DNA of 64,000 bases, from positions 1,964-65,963 of the forward strand of contig NZ_JAHKQH010000042.1 of the NCBI RefSeq assembly GCF_018861025.1, written 5' to 3'. Each line of letters opens with the position of its first letter. Within the stretch, counting starts at the first letter, position 1. Below are positions 55,091-64,000 of the stretch, in pieces. The stretch comes from Psychrosphaera sp. B3R10 (lineage in GTDB: Bacteria; Pseudomonadota; Gammaproteobacteria; Enterobacterales; Alteromonadaceae). Below the pieces are notes generated by a model. That model was not told the DNA's origin. It searched no databases and was given only the letters and a program-made list of their open reading frames with translations. The position numbers and the translations under genes were made by a program.

Positions 55091-56329
55091 GTGACGAAAC
55101 GTAGGATAGTTATAACGGGTATGGGCATGTTGTCACCATTAGGTAATGATGTGGCAACATCCTGGAATAGTATGTTAGCGGGTAAAAGTGGCGCGCAGTT
55201 TATCGATCACTTTGATACGACTAATTACGGTACTAAATTTGCCGCCATGGTTAAAGGCTTAGAAACGACGGATTTTATTCCGCGTAAAGAAGCTAAAAAA
55301 ATGGACCTTTTTATTCAGTACGGGATCATTGCTGCACAGCAAGCAATAAAAGATTCGGGTATTGAAATTACAGAACAAAACGCACACCGCATAGGTGCTG
55401 CAATTGGTTCTGGAATTGGTGGCTTAGGTCTTATTGAAGAAAATCATACTAAAATGCTTGCTTCAGGACCACGTAAACTATCTCCATTTTTTGTGCCATC
55501 GACCATTATTAATATGATTGCTGGTCATTTGTCGATTATGTACGGACTTAAAGGTCCTAATATCTCCATTACGACCGCATGTACCTCTGGTGTACATAAC
55601 ATCGGCCATGCAGCCCGAATGATTGCCTACGGCGATGCGGATGTGATGGTAGCCGGTGGGGCAGAAAAAGCTTCTACTGAAATGGGCATTGGCGGATTTG
55701 GTGCGGCTCGTGCGTTATCAACACGCAATGACGATCCATCAAAGGCTAGCCGTCCTTGGGATAAAGACCGTGATGGATTTATGCTTGGAGATGGTGCCGG
55801 GATTATGGTTGTTGAAGAATACGAACACGCAAAAGCCCGTGGTGCTAAGATTTATGCAGAATTAGTCGGATTTGGCATGAGCGGTGATGCTTATCATATG
55901 ACGTCACCGCCTGAAAACGGTGAAGGCGCAGGTCGTGCAATGGAAAATGCACTAAACGACGCAAAAGTGAATGCTGAACAAGTGGGATATATTAATGCTC
56001 ACGGTACATCAACAGCGGCAGGCGATAAAGCTGAGACTCAAGCGGTTAAACGTGTCTTTGGTAAAAGTGCGTCATCTGTGATGGTGAGTTCGTCTAAGTC
56101 GATGATAGGACACCTATTAGGTGCAGCAGGCGCTGTTGAGTCAATTGTGACAGTAATGAGTTTATTGGAGCAGAAAATAACACCAACAATTAATTTGGAT
56201 AACCCAGATGTTGATTGTGACTTAGATTATGTTCCACACGTAGCCCGCGATGCGGCAATTGAGTACGCGTTATGTAACTCTTTTGGTTTTGGTGGTACAA
56301 ACGGTTCATTGCTTTTCAAAAAGATGTAA
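55091..56329 (+). CDS. fabF: Beta-ketoacyl-ACP synthase II
   Basis: A 412-residue condensing enzyme (E. coli FabF 413). The catalytic Cys is in [15 protein letters not shown], the two His in [17 protein letters not shown] and [14 protein letters not shown]. The start is GTG at 55091 with GGAG seven bases before it. It follows acpP in the usual order and is closed by a terminator right before pabC. Confidence 0.96.
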   Translation: MTKRRIVITGMGMLSPLGNDVATSWNSMLAGKSGAQFIDHFDTTNYGTKFAAMVKGLETTDFIPRKEAKKMDLFIQYGIIAAQQAIKDSGIEITEQNAHRIGAAIGSGIGGLGLIEENHTKMLASGPRKLSPFFVPSTIINMIAGHLSIMYGLKGPNISITTACTSGVHNIGHAARMIAYGDADVMVAGGAEKASTEMGIGGFGAARALSTRNDDPSKASRPWDKDRDGFMLGDGAGIMVVEEYEHAKARGAKIYAELVGFGMSGDAYHMTSPPENGEGAGRAMENALNDAKVNAEQVGYINAHGTSTAAGDKAETQAVKRVFGKSASSVMVSSSKSMIGHLLGAAGAVESIVTVMSLLEQKITPTINLDNPDVDCDLDYVPHVARDAAIEYALCNSFGFGGTNGSLLFKKM

Positions 56330-56397
56330 CCGCTAAGTATTAACAAAACGACTAAATAAATACAGAGTTTAGTGAATTTTGCGCTAAATTTTGGTAC

Positions 56398-56428
56398 AAA
56401 AGCCCAATGGATCTATTGGGCTTTTTTT
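56398..56428 (+). terminator. Intrinsic terminator ending at the pabC start codon
   Basis: AAAAGCCCAAT (56398-56408) pairs with ATTGGGCTTTT (56415-56425) across GGATCT, and the T-run reaches 56428. The next three bases are the most plausible pabC start codon. Confidence 0.92.
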
Positions 56429-57235
56429 ATGTCATTTTTTTGCTTTAATTCAGACGGATATAAAGTCGACCTATCGGACGACTGGTTTAAGCAACGTTCA
56501 TTTTTGTACGGCGATGGCCACTTTACAACTGCATCTGTGGTTAATGGTTCTGTTACCATGCTTGAACAGCATATTGAACGACTGCAACAGGCAAACCAAC
56601 GACTTAAATTTAATGCACTTAACTGGACTCAGTTAATCCATAATATTAGTGAGTTAGTCCAGAACACCCCTTGCGGTGTGCTTAAAATTCAAATTGACCG
56701 TGGTTCAGCGGTGCGGGGCTATGGTAATACGACTGAAACTAAGCCAACGGTTTTTGTGTGGTTAACGCCGATGGCAGATTTTTCGGCGTTCCAACAGCCT
56801 GTGGATAATCTTGATCTAGTAGAAACTCCGCTAAGTCATAATAGGATGTTAGCCGGACTTAAACACATCAATCGGCTTGAACAAGTGATGATTGCTGTTG
56901 AACTTGAACGCACTCAATGTCTTGATGGGCTCGTTGTTGATATTGACGGTAATTTGATTGAAACAAATAAAGCGAATGTATTTTGGTGTGAAGACGGTAA
57001 GTGGTATACCCCCGATCTCGAATTGTGCGGCGTAGCCGGTACGGTAAGGGAAAACCTGCTGGCGCAGCGTCAAGGTATAAAGATCACAAAAAGACTCGGC
57101 CAAGACGTTTTGGCGAATGCTGACGCGCTAGTTTTATCTAATGCGTTAATTAAGTTGCAACCGGTTCTCCATTTGGCTGGTAGGCGACTAGACTTAGAGA
57201 TTGCCCAGGCCTTTATTAAGAAGTTTACAATATGA
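56429..57235 (+). CDS. pabC: Aminodeoxychorismate lyase
   Basis: PabC releases pyruvate from aminodeoxychorismate to yield 4-aminobenzoate for folate. The 268-residue form from ATG 56429 starts MSFFCFNSDGYKVDLSDDW and matches homolog length (E. coli 269). Seen: RSFLYGDGHFTTASV, the PLP Lys in AGLKHINRLEQVMIA, and NLIETNKANVFW. No SD is present before 56429, because the fabF terminator ends there. A GTG at 56372 is in frame and would give a 19-residue extension encoded by the hairpin itself. It overlaps mltG by 4 bp. Confidence 0.9.
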   Translation: MSFFCFNSDGYKVDLSDDWFKQRSFLYGDGHFTTASVVNGSVTMLEQHIERLQQANQRLKFNALNWTQLIHNISELVQNTPCGVLKIQIDRGSAVRGYGNTTETKPTVFVWLTPMADFSAFQQPVDNLDLVETPLSHNRMLAGLKHINRLEQVMIAVELERTQCLDGLVVDIDGNLIETNKANVFWCEDGKWYTPDLELCGVAGTVRENLLAQRQGIKITKRLGQDVLANADALVLSNALIKLQPVLHLAGRRLDLEIAQAFIKKFTI

Positions 57236-58284
57236 CCTTGTTCTCCAATTTATCTAAACGACTGACAATTAAACATCGCCCAAGAACAATAAAAGTCTTA
57301 ATGTTCGTCGTCGCAGTGTGCGCAATTTTACTATTAGTGTTAAGTTCAAGAGTTATTAGCTCCAAAGAACAACGTTTGCAAAATTCTCAACCAATATTAT
57401 TCACAATCCAAAAAGGTGAATCTTTCAGTAAAGTATGTAAAAACCTTGTAAAACAAACGTTAATTACCGATTGTTTTGGCCATAAACTAGAGAACAAGCT
57501 ATTTGGAACCGGTCTCAAAGTTAAATCCGGGACTTATAAAATCGAGCTTGAGCAGCATTTCGACGCTGTAGTTCAGCAGTTTATTGCAGGCAAAGAAGCA
57601 CAGTTCAGTTTTATTATTTTGGAAGGTGAGAATGTTTATCAGGTGCTAGATAAGGTCGGTGCTCAAGAATACTTAACAGATGATGTATCAACACTTGACC
57701 TTAATTCGTTAGCTCAAAAGCTTGATTTACCAGAGCCACACCCGGAAGGATTTTTGTATCCAGACACGTATTTTTATACTAAAGGTACAACGGCCAGTGC
57801 GTTATTAAAACGAGCAGCATTAAAACAACAACAAACCTTGATTCGATTATGGAATGAAAATAATCACCAACAGATCCTTACAACACCTTATGAGGTGTTA
57901 ATTCTTGCATCAATAATCGAAAAAGAATCTGCGTTAAAATCGGAACGCGATATTATCGCTTCGGTATTTTTTAACCGACTAGAAAAAAATATGCGACTGC
58001 AGACTGACCCAACTGTTATTTATGGTGTTTGGGACGAATACAAAGGCGATATTACTCGTCGACATTTAAAACAAAAAACAGCGTATAATACCTATCGAAT
58101 TAATGGTTTGCCGCCAACACCAATTGCAAACCCAAGTGCCGAATCGATTAAAGCTGCGTTAGATCCGGCAGCCACCGATTATTTTTATTTTGTTTCCTCC
58201 GGCGATGGAGCCCATGTGTTTAGTCAAACACTTAAAGAACATAACCTTGCTGTAAAGCGCTATTTAGAAAAAACGAGAAGTTAA
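57232..58284 (+). CDS. mltG: Endolytic murein transglycosylase MltG
   Basis: A 350-residue inner-membrane enzyme (YceG-like) that cuts nascent glycan strands. One membrane span at about residues 22-42, a LysM-like subdomain (ILFTIQKGESFSKVCKNL), then the catalytic domain PEGFLYPDTYFYTKGT, the active Glu in LILASIIEKESALKSER, and GLPPTPIANPSAESIKAALDP. It starts inside the pabC stop (ATGA) and ends one base before tmk. Confidence 0.95.
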   Translation: MTLFSNLSKRLTIKHRPRTIKVLMFVVAVCAILLLVLSSRVISSKEQRLQNSQPILFTIQKGESFSKVCKNLVKQTLITDCFGHKLENKLFGTGLKVKSGTYKIELEQHFDAVVQQFIAGKEAQFSFIILEGENVYQVLDKVGAQEYLTDDVSTLDLNSLAQKLDLPEPHPEGFLYPDTYFYTKGTTASALLKRAALKQQQTLIRLWNENNHQQILTTPYEVLILASIIEKESALKSERDIIASVFFNRLEKNMRLQTDPTVIYGVWDEYKGDITRRHLKQKTAYNTYRINGLPPTPIANPSAESIKAALDPAATDYFYFVSSGDGAHVFSQTLKEHNLAVKRYLEKTRS

Positions 58285-58285
58285 T

Positions 58286-58924
58286 ATGTCATCAGTTATT
58301 CCAGGGAAATTTATTGTAATCGAAGGACTTGAAGGCGCAGGTAAATCAACAGCAATTAGCCAAATTAGCCAACAATTATTAGATCAAGGTATTCACTTTG
58401 TTAATACACGCGAACCTGGTGGCACCCCGCTAGCAGAGAAAATGCGTGAAATTGTTAAGGCTGAAACTGACGAACTATTAACCCCAGAAGCGGAATTGTT
58501 AATGATGTATGCCAGTCGCATACAGCTCATTGAGAACGTAATAAAACCCGCGTTAGCAAAAGGCCTGTGGGTAATTGGCGACCGCCACGACTTGTCATCA
58601 CTAGCTTATCAAGGCGGCGGTAGACAACTTCCGGATGACTTAATCTTACCTATTCGAAACGCAGTATTAAAAGGTTTTGAACCTGATCTCACAATTTTAA
58701 TGGACATAGATCCGCGCATTGGACTCGGTCGCGCAGCAGAACGTGGCGCCCTTGATAGGATTGAACGTGAGCAAATTGAGTTTTTTGACCGCACTCGAAG
58801 TGTCTATTTACATCACGCGAACACTAATCCGCGAATAGTCACGGTAGATGCCTCTAAAGCGCTTGAAGACGTTCAACAGCAACTACAAGCCGTGTTGTCG
58901 ACATGGTTAAAGAGTCTAAGCTGA
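58286..58924 (+). CDS. tmk: dTMP kinase
   Basis: A 212-residue kinase phosphorylating dTMP. The P-loop is GLEGAGKSTA, with TREPGGTPLAEKMREI, the DRHDLSSLAYQGGGR motif and the LID Arg region GRAAERGALDRIE. Its stop overlaps the holB start by one base (TGATG), implying translational coupling. Confidence 0.96.
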   Translation: MSSVIPGKFIVIEGLEGAGKSTAISQISQQLLDQGIHFVNTREPGGTPLAEKMREIVKAETDELLTPEAELLMMYASRIQLIENVIKPALAKGLWVIGDRHDLSSLAYQGGGRQLPDDLILPIRNAVLKGFEPDLTILMDIDPRIGLGRAAERGALDRIEREQIEFFDRTRSVYLHHANTNPRIVTVDASKALEDVQQQLQAVLSTWLKSLS

Positions 58925-59790
58925 TGAATTTAAAGCAGCTTGCCCTGCAACCGCAACAATTGGCCCATGCCCATATTATTGAAGGTGCCGACTTACCAAA
59001 GGTTGTTGAATCTTGTTTACAGTTTACTGCTTTAATGCTTTGTTCAAAGCGGCCATTAAGCTCAGATACGCCCTGCGGCCAATGTCAAAGTTGTAAACTG
59101 TTTGCAGCCAACAACCACCCAGATCTTTTGTCAATTGGACAAGAAGGGTTAAGTGTTGGTGTGGATGAGGTTAGGTCTATCGCCACGTTTTTCTCACAAA
59201 AACCCCATATTGCAGGTCGGCAAATCGTACTTATCTATAATGCTGATAAAATGACTGAAAGTGCGGCCAACGCGGTATTAAAAACGTTGGAAGAGCCAAC
59301 AGACAACAGTTTCATTTTATTAATGAGCGAAAATAGACATAATCAAGTGGCGACAATATTAAGTCGTTGCCAAGTGTGGGCCATTGATATTGATCAAAAT
59401 ACTGATTTGAAAGTCAAGTTTAGCGACATACCAGACTATGTAGTTGGTTATGCCGCTGGTGTTGAAAGCAAGTTAGAACGTTGGCGTGAAGATGGCGATA
59501 TCGAACATTTTACCGCGATGTATCAAACCTTTATTCGATGGCTTAAAGGACAAGCAACAGCAGATGAATTTGTTGAAGTCTCCGGGAAACATGCTGAATT
59601 AAATACGTTTTTATTGTATTTAATCGAACGCAGAATTAGACAACTTATGTTGAAAAATGTCGGACAAAAGGCAATTGACGGGCATACTAAATTAACGCAA
59701 TATCGACTATCTCGTAAAGAGTTTCATAACCTCGGTGCACAAGTCGCCTTAATTACTTTTATTCAAGAATTGGAATATTTGATTAGATAA
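58924..59790 (+). CDS. holB: DNA polymerase III delta' subunit
   Basis: A 288-residue clamp-loader subunit. I use the ATG at 58924 (MNLKQLALQPQQLAHAHII); an upstream in-frame GTG would overlap tmk by 22 bp. The zinc module PCGQCQSCKLFAANNHPDL and the sensor-like ATILSRCQVW are present; the N-terminal Walker A is degenerate, as expected for delta'. It follows tmk and precedes pilZ by two bases. Confidence 0.93.
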   Translation: MNLKQLALQPQQLAHAHIIEGADLPKVVESCLQFTALMLCSKRPLSSDTPCGQCQSCKLFAANNHPDLLSIGQEGLSVGVDEVRSIATFFSQKPHIAGRQIVLIYNADKMTESAANAVLKTLEEPTDNSFILLMSENRHNQVATILSRCQVWAIDIDQNTDLKVKFSDIPDYVVGYAAGVESKLERWREDGDIEHFTAMYQTFIRWLKGQATADEFVEVSGKHAELNTFLLYLIERRIRQLMLKNVGQKAIDGHTKLTQYRLSRKEFHNLGAQVALITFIQELEYLIR

Positions 59791-59792
59791 CT

Positions 59793-60119
59793 ATGAACAG
59801 ACTGACAATAGAAATAGAAGACGTAAAGGAATTGTTTCAGAGCTACATGCCTTTTATTAAAGGGGGTGGCTTGTTTGTTAAGAGCAATCAGCCTTTTAAA
59901 ATAGGGGATGAAGTTAATTTGGTCGTTACTTTACCAGACGCATTAGAACCTGAAATGTTTACAAGTCAGATAGTTTGGATGAACCCGCAGGGCGCTCAAA
60001 ATGAAAACCCAACCGGTGTTGGCTGTTCGCTTAATAATCACGACAATAAGATGCAGTTAAAGATAGAAAAGCTATTAGGGCCAATGCTTAATTCGCCTGA
60101 GCCCACTTATACAATGTAG
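59793..60119 (+). CDS. pilZ: PilZ-domain protein, probable type IV pilus assembly factor
   Basis: A 108-residue single-domain protein encoded after holB, the same place as Pseudomonas pilZ. It has GGGLFVKSNQPFKIGDEVNLVVTLPD and NPTGVGCSLNN, but no RxxxR motif ahead of the domain, so it likely does not bind cyclic di-GMP, as in the type IV pilus PilZ. With pilT and pilU elsewhere in this window it points to functional twitching motility. tatD, the usual next gene in relatives, is not present. Confidence 0.88.
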   Translation: MNRLTIEIEDVKELFQSYMPFIKGGGLFVKSNQPFKIGDEVNLVVTLPDALEPEMFTSQIVWMNPQGAQNENPTGVGCSLNNHDNKMQLKIEKLLGPMLNSPEPTYTM

Positions 60120-60260
60120 CTACAAATAAGCGACGAACAAAGTAATTATGCCCCGAGTAGTTGTGAATTGAGTGAAGTGTTTGCATGTTGTAACGCGTAA
60201 ACACCCGCTAATTAACAGTCCCATTACTATTCTCAAATGGCGAGTGTTAAGTAGTCTTAG

Positions 60261-61727
60261 CTATTTTGTAATACGTCGTCCGTTTATTTTCACTATCGCT
60301 TTATGTACCGCTTCAATATCCATTGGTTCGTTGACATTTTTATTGGTTGAAAACGTTTTATTAGAAACCAACTGACCTTTAGAAAACAACATGGATTTGT
60401 CTTTATAAATTAAGTGGAAATAACCATCACTATAATTACTCGCTACATCCGTAAATTGGACGTCCTCTAATGTTGAATCTAATAAGTTGTCACGAACAAA
60501 TTCTGGACAATTTAGTCCTTTGTCTATGTAGGACGCCACAATGTTTTGCGCGCTAATAGGGACATCGCCAAATGATTCAAAACCGACAAATATTGCCGTT
60601 GTTCGATAAAACAATTGCTCAGATTTAGACTGGTAAAACAAAAATACTCTGTGGTCTGACAATTTTCCGAAGTCTTGTTCAATATCAAAGGTTTGTTGAT
60701 GAATTTGAATGGTCAGTTTTTGCTGATCAAACAGTTTATTTATTTCAAGCGGTGTATCTGAATTGGCATAACGGTAAATACCCGGTAAGCCTGTATTCAA
60801 ATTAAAGAGGTTGGTATCCATGTCGGTGCTAAAACTTAGCTGATGGCTGTGACTAGAAGCGATGTTGTTCGCCTGTAACCAACTTTTAACCTTTGGTTCT
60901 ATCGACGCGTCCAGTAAATAAATGTGTAGGTTAGGTTTGTCTGTGACGTCACACGATGGCGCAATCGTCGGGCGCATTTCAAACTCCCGATTTGAAACAA
61001 ACGCAAATTTACTTTTGTTTTGATTGTATTCATTAATATCGATTAGGCCATGACGAACCAACAAGCTTTTTGCTGTAAGGGGGTAACTTGCTGGGAACAT
61101 TGCGCTTTGTTTTGCGATATCGGTATTTACCGTGGCATCACCCCATAAATGCATGGCGTGACTCAAACCAAAACAAATCACTAGGCCCGTTGCGATTTGA
61201 TTTTTAAATCTATAATTTTGCAGTTGATTAATGCGTTTCCAGGTCAAGTTACTCACTAAAAATTGGTAACACAATATCCCGATAAACATGACTAAAAGTA
61301 GCACCCAATATCCGCCGCCTAAGCTAGCAAGATAAACGTCTTCTACTTCACTGAGTTGGTCAACTGAACTGGTGGATAAATGATAACCTAAACCACGATA
61401 GGCAAGGACATCTAAAAATAAAAAAAGCTGAAAAAACGCAGCCATAATCGCGCTAACACCACGAATATGCCGTTTATAAGGAAACAAGGTGATTACTGGA
61501 AATATCGTTAGAATAAAACAACTAAGCGATATAAACGCAAAATGACCCACCCAAGTGATCAGTAAATAAAACCAGCCAATGAAGGTTTCTGGTAGGGGGG
61601 AGCCAGAAAAATAAAAAAACGAAACGACTAATGCTAAAATTAAATTAGCAAATGTAAACCAGTGACCCCACGCCAGTAAATTAAACGAGCGTTCAGTGTC
61701 GTGTTGCCCTTGAAGGTTTATAACCAT
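60261..61727 (-). CDS. yejM: YejM/PbgA-like inner-membrane protein with shortened periplasmic domain
   Basis: A 488-residue protein. The N-terminal DUF3413 part has about five membrane spans (to about residue 190) and the interface segment ASYPLTAKSLLVRHGLIDINEY, very like E. coli YejM, which senses lipid A and controls LpxC turnover through LapB. The periplasmic part that is an alkaline-phosphatase/sulfatase-like fold in E. coli (total 586 residues) is about 100 residues shorter and divergent; remnants such as DTNLFNLNTGLPGIYRY can be matched. I see no catalytic metal site, which E. coli YejM also lacks. It is 40 bp after yejL. Confidence 0.85.
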   Translation of the reverse strand: MVINLQGQHDTERSFNLLAWGHWFTFANLILALVVSFFYFSGSPLPETFIGWFYLLITWVGHFAFISLSCFILTIFPVITLFPYKRHIRGVSAIMAAFFQLFLFLDVLAYRGLGYHLSTSSVDQLSEVEDVYLASLGGGYWVLLLVMFIGILCYQFLVSNLTWKRINQLQNYRFKNQIATGLVICFGLSHAMHLWGDATVNTDIAKQSAMFPASYPLTAKSLLVRHGLIDINEYNQNKSKFAFVSNREFEMRPTIAPSCDVTDKPNLHIYLLDASIEPKVKSWLQANNIASSHSHQLSFSTDMDTNLFNLNTGLPGIYRYANSDTPLEINKLFDQQKLTIQIHQQTFDIEQDFGKLSDHRVFLFYQSKSEQLFYRTTAIFVGFESFGDVPISAQNIVASYIDKGLNCPEFVRDNLLDSTLEDVQFTDVASNYSDGYFHLIYKDKSMLFSKGQLVSNKTFSTNKNVNEPMDIEAVHKAIVKINGRRITK

Positions 61728-61767
61728 AACCCAACCGTATTAGTGTTTCGTTAACTTTCTTTTTGTA

Positions 61768-61992
61768 TTAGTGCTGTTTGCCGCCAACCGACGCAAGTAG
61801 CGCCTCTGAAAAGCTTTTTGCGATATCCGCTTTTGCTTTTGCAGGCACATTTGAGTCGATGACATTACTAACCGCGTTGCCCAAAGCAATTAATGCCAAG
61901 TCTACAGAAGGTTTTTGAGTTTGTATTACAGATAATAATTCTTCTACTAAATTATTAATCTCTTCGTTTGAGTATTTTGATATGATTGGCAT
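61768..61992 (-). CDS. yejL: YejL (DUF1414) protein
   Basis: A 74-residue protein of the DUF1414 family (E. coli YejL 75). I use the ATG at 61992, giving MPIISKYSNEEINNLVEELL; the frame extends 24 hydrophobic codons upstream but these do not match the family. C-terminus SFSEALLASVGGK. Function unknown. It is co-directional with yejM and divergent from yejK, the E. coli arrangement. Confidence 0.93.
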   Translation of the reverse strand: MPIISKYSNEEINNLVEELLSVIQTQKPSVDLALIALGNAVSNVIDSNVPAKAKADIAKSFSEALLASVGGKQH

Positions 61993-62062
61993 ATTAAAGT
62001 CTGTGCTTTGTTCAAAGATGATAAAAAGCAATGCTAACACAACAAAATGATTAGGAAAAATC

Positions 62063-63076
62063 ATGTCTTTAGAAGTAAATCAATTTTCTATCGCATTTTA
62101 CGAAAAAAAAGAAAATACCGACTTTTCCACGAAGTGGGCGGTAATGACAGATAATAGTCTCGGCAAATCAGAATCGTTTGTCGAACAGTTGCATAATATC
62201 TATACCGCAAAGCCAAGTAAAAGCTTTGCGGCGTTCAATGAGGAAAAAAACACAGCGTTTTCTCAACGCTTGCACAGCTATCTGGCTAACGACGTAGCCT
62301 TTGATCATTTATCAAAAGATACGTTGCAATTATTCCAAGCTGAGTTAGAAAAATACGAATTTGAAGAGACGGGATATTTGTTGTTAATCGACTATGAATA
62401 TGTTGCAAGTCGTTACTTTTTAGTTGGTGTAGTTAATTTGACGGATCATTATTCAGTAGACAGTGAATTTGGGATCAATCGCTCTCGTCATCTGGATTTA
62501 AATAAAATACAACTCGCTGCTCGTATTGATGTAAGCAATTTGTTGCACGCAAAAGATGACTTAAAAACGATTTCATTTATAAAAGGTCGTGCCGGTCGTC
62601 AAGTAAATGACTTCTTTATGGACTTACTTGGTTGCTCTGAAACAGTCAATGCTAAAGCACAAAGTAAAGAGTTACTTACTGCGATTGATGACTTTATGGC
62701 ATCGGAGTCACTTGATCCAAAAGAAAAAGCCGAAACCCGTGAAAAAGTATACGAATATTGTAACGAACGTATTGCCAGTGGCGAAGATGCAGAAATGTCT
62801 GAACTTAACGACACATTATCGACACTAAGTAACAGTGAATTTAATGATTTTGTCGCAACCAAAGAATACAAATTTGACGATAATTTACCGTTAGATAAAA
62901 GTACTGTACGGAAACTGGTTAAATTGTCTGGTGCCGGTGGTGGTGTGTCCGTTTCCTTTGACCGCATCTTATTAGGTGACCGAGTTAACTATCAACCGCA
63001 AACCGATACGTTAACGATTAAAGGAGTTCCTGCGTCTCTTAAAGCGCATTTACTAAACGAATTTGGACTTGAGTGA
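62063..63076 (+). CDS. yejK: Nucleoid-associated protein YejK
   Basis: A 337-residue protein (E. coli YejK/NdpA 335) that associates with the nucleoid. Strong matches along the chain: FIKGRAGRQVNDFFMDLLGCSE, SKELLTAIDDFMASESLD, the GAGGGVSVSFDRILLGDRV region and DTLTIKGVPASLK at the end. AGGAA precedes the ATG. The start is 70 bp from the divergent yejL start, so promoters must overlap in that gap. Confidence 0.95.
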   Translation: MSLEVNQFSIAFYEKKENTDFSTKWAVMTDNSLGKSESFVEQLHNIYTAKPSKSFAAFNEEKNTAFSQRLHSYLANDVAFDHLSKDTLQLFQAELEKYEFEETGYLLLIDYEYVASRYFLVGVVNLTDHYSVDSEFGINRSRHLDLNKIQLAARIDVSNLLHAKDDLKTISFIKGRAGRQVNDFFMDLLGCSETVNAKAQSKELLTAIDDFMASESLDPKEKAETREKVYEYCNERIASGEDAEMSELNDTLSTLSNSEFNDFVATKEYKFDDNLPLDKSTVRKLVKLSGAGGGVSVSFDRILLGDRVNYQPQTDTLTIKGVPASLKAHLLNEFGLE

Positions 63077-63086
63077 GAAATTTAGA

Positions 63087-63305
63087 ATGTTAAATGTTAA
63101 AGCAAAGATTGCTCGAAAAATTCGCGATAAAGCGATAATGCGCGCCAATACACGGATCATATTAGCGGGTAAAACCGCTAACGACTTTGATGAAGAACAA
63201 CTTGAAGTGATCGTAAGGGAAGAAGAAGACAAGATAAAAGGCAATGCGAAAGAGCGTGGTCTTATGGCTTTGGCGGCCATGTTAGGACTATCACTTTGGG
63301 GATAG
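63087..63305 (+). CDS. Small conserved-looking protein downstream of yejK
   Basis: A 72-residue product, starting at ATG 63087 ten bases after the yejK stop; a longer form from 63063 would overlap yejK. It is highly charged (VKAKIARKIRDKAIMRANTR, then EEEDKIKGNAKERG) and ends in a short hydrophobic patch MALAAMLGLSLWG. A DNA- or membrane-associated helix protein is conceivable. I recognise no named family; co-transcription with yejK is likely. Confidence 0.6.
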   Translation: MLNVKAKIARKIRDKAIMRANTRIILAGKTANDFDEEQLEVIVREEEDKIKGNAKERGLMALAAMLGLSLWG

Positions 63306-63415
63306 TGGTCGTATTAGGTTGTATTTGACCCCATTGGTCTGGGTTAACCTTAGGTCAGTTGCACGTTGATTAAGTTCAGATTTGGCAGATTAGTAAATGG
63401 TAGGGTAAGCATAAT

Positions 63416-63850
63416 ATGTTTCAACAAATGGTTAGGTTAACGTTAGCAGCAACAATTTGGCGTAAGTACCGTAATTATATTGTCGGTATTTTATCTCTAG
63501 TCGCATTTTGGTTATTGCTCAATTTTATTCATCAAGATTATTTGTCTTATGCGCAACTTGATGTTGAAGCTAATCAGTCAATCATCGCATATTCATATGT
63601 ACTTAAATGGGGATTAATTTTGCTGTCGGCTGGGGTATTTATTCGTTACGTGAAAAAGCCACTGAGCAGTGACAAAAACAAAACCCTGCAACGCGAGATG
63701 GAAAAGTCACATAAGATCAACAAAGAATCGCCGGTATCGGCGGTTTCCGAGACATTAGAAAATGATCCGTTTGCAAATATTCGAACAAAAAAGTCGTTAC
63801 GTTCAGAGGCTGATTTTGTTCTTGAAAAAAGTGCAGACAAGAAAAAATAG
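63416..63850 (+). CDS. Two-span membrane protein of unknown function
   Basis: A 144-residue protein. Two hydrophobic segments at about residues 22-42 (YIVGILSLVAFWLLLNFI) and 62-80 (YSYVLKWGLILLSAGVFIRYV) are followed by a charged cytoplasmic tail rich in Lys, Ser and Glu. No enzymatic motif. It stands 110 bp after the small yejK-linked gene on the same strand. The right end of the window (63851-64000) holds nothing I can identify. Confidence 0.6.
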   Translation: MFQQMVRLTLAATIWRKYRNYIVGILSLVAFWLLLNFIHQDYLSYAQLDVEANQSIIAYSYVLKWGLILLSAGVFIRYVKKPLSSDKNKTLQREMEKSHKINKESPVSAVSETLENDPFANIRTKKSLRSEADFVLEKSADKKK

Positions 63851-64000
63851 ATAGCTGTAGAACGACTATTTAATGTGTAGTCATAAACCATAATCGATTT
63901 GTCGACCGACGATTATGGTAAACAAAAATGTCTTGTTTGAAGAGAACCGGGCACAAGAATAGCCCATACGCAGAATAATATCAGGCCTAGTAGTATTCCA

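Noticed and set aside
60172-60375. 67-codon plus-strand frame past pilZ
   Set aside because: It runs antisense into the conserved end of yejM and has no ribosome-binding site; tatD-like sequence is absent.

Overview
The window looks like chromosomal DNA of a marine gammaproteobacterium of the Alteromonadales (Colwellia/Thalassotalea-like). This rests on moderately AT-rich DNA, on gene products that resemble E. coli and Vibrio orthologs, and on conserved gammaproteobacterial blocks: mrdA-rodA-rlpA-dacA-ybeD-lipB-lipA, yggS-proC-yggT next to pilT-pilU, the rne/rluC divergence, yceD-rpmF-plsX-fabHDG-acpP-fabF-pabC-mltG-tmk-holB-pilZ, and yejK/yejL/yejM. The genus is inferred and was not tested. 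I found no tRNA, rRNA, insertion sequence, prophage or CRISPR array.

Layout. 1-4572: the 3' end of a large repetitive secreted protein, a lipoprotein and a ShlB/FhaC-type outer-membrane transporter, read here as a two-partner-secretion-like cassette. 4653-5150: a GNAT acetyltransferase. 5328-12613: the leucine/isovalerate catabolic operon liuRABCDE (leftward), with a palindromic LiuR-type operator upstream of liuR; a thiolase that could cleave the resulting acetoacetyl-CoA lies divergently at 13176. 14442-14801: a ribosome hibernation factor. 15105-16045: an ExbB/MotA-like channel plus a DUF2149 protein behind a Fur box, next to a possible small RNA on the other strand. 16384-28985: mostly single-gene units (tautomerase-like protein, asparagine synthetase, M28 peptidase, DUF3025 protein, PQQ-type sugar dehydrogenase, solitary hisF, lipoprotein alpha-amylase, malic enzyme, vWA lipoprotein). 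29141-37459: lipoate synthesis and the cell-elongation cluster. 37562-41590: small membrane proteins, proC, yggS. 41625-43823: the twitching ATPases pilT and pilU. 44829-49208: RNase E and the pseudouridine synthase RluC, divergent. 49400-60119: yceF, then a long rightward run for ribosomal protein L32, fatty-acid and phospholipid synthesis, folate, peptidoglycan processing, dTMP kinase, DNA polymerase III delta' and PilZ. 60261-63850: yejM-yejL, divergent yejK, and two small unknown genes.

Most of the window is core housekeeping DNA. The least ordinary parts are: the left-edge secretion cassette with near-identical 54-bp coding repeats and a transporter in which I cannot find the usual VRGY-type loop motif; the 338-bp gap at 16046-16383, which has a Fur box, divergent promoter-like sequences and two rightward terminators with no rightward gene; a yceD promoter placed so close to its start codon that the mRNA may be leaderless; an intrinsic terminator that ends directly at the pabC start codon; and a YejM homolog whose periplasmic domain is about 100 residues shorter than in E. 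coli. All family assignments come from reading motifs and remembered homologs; no database search was run.
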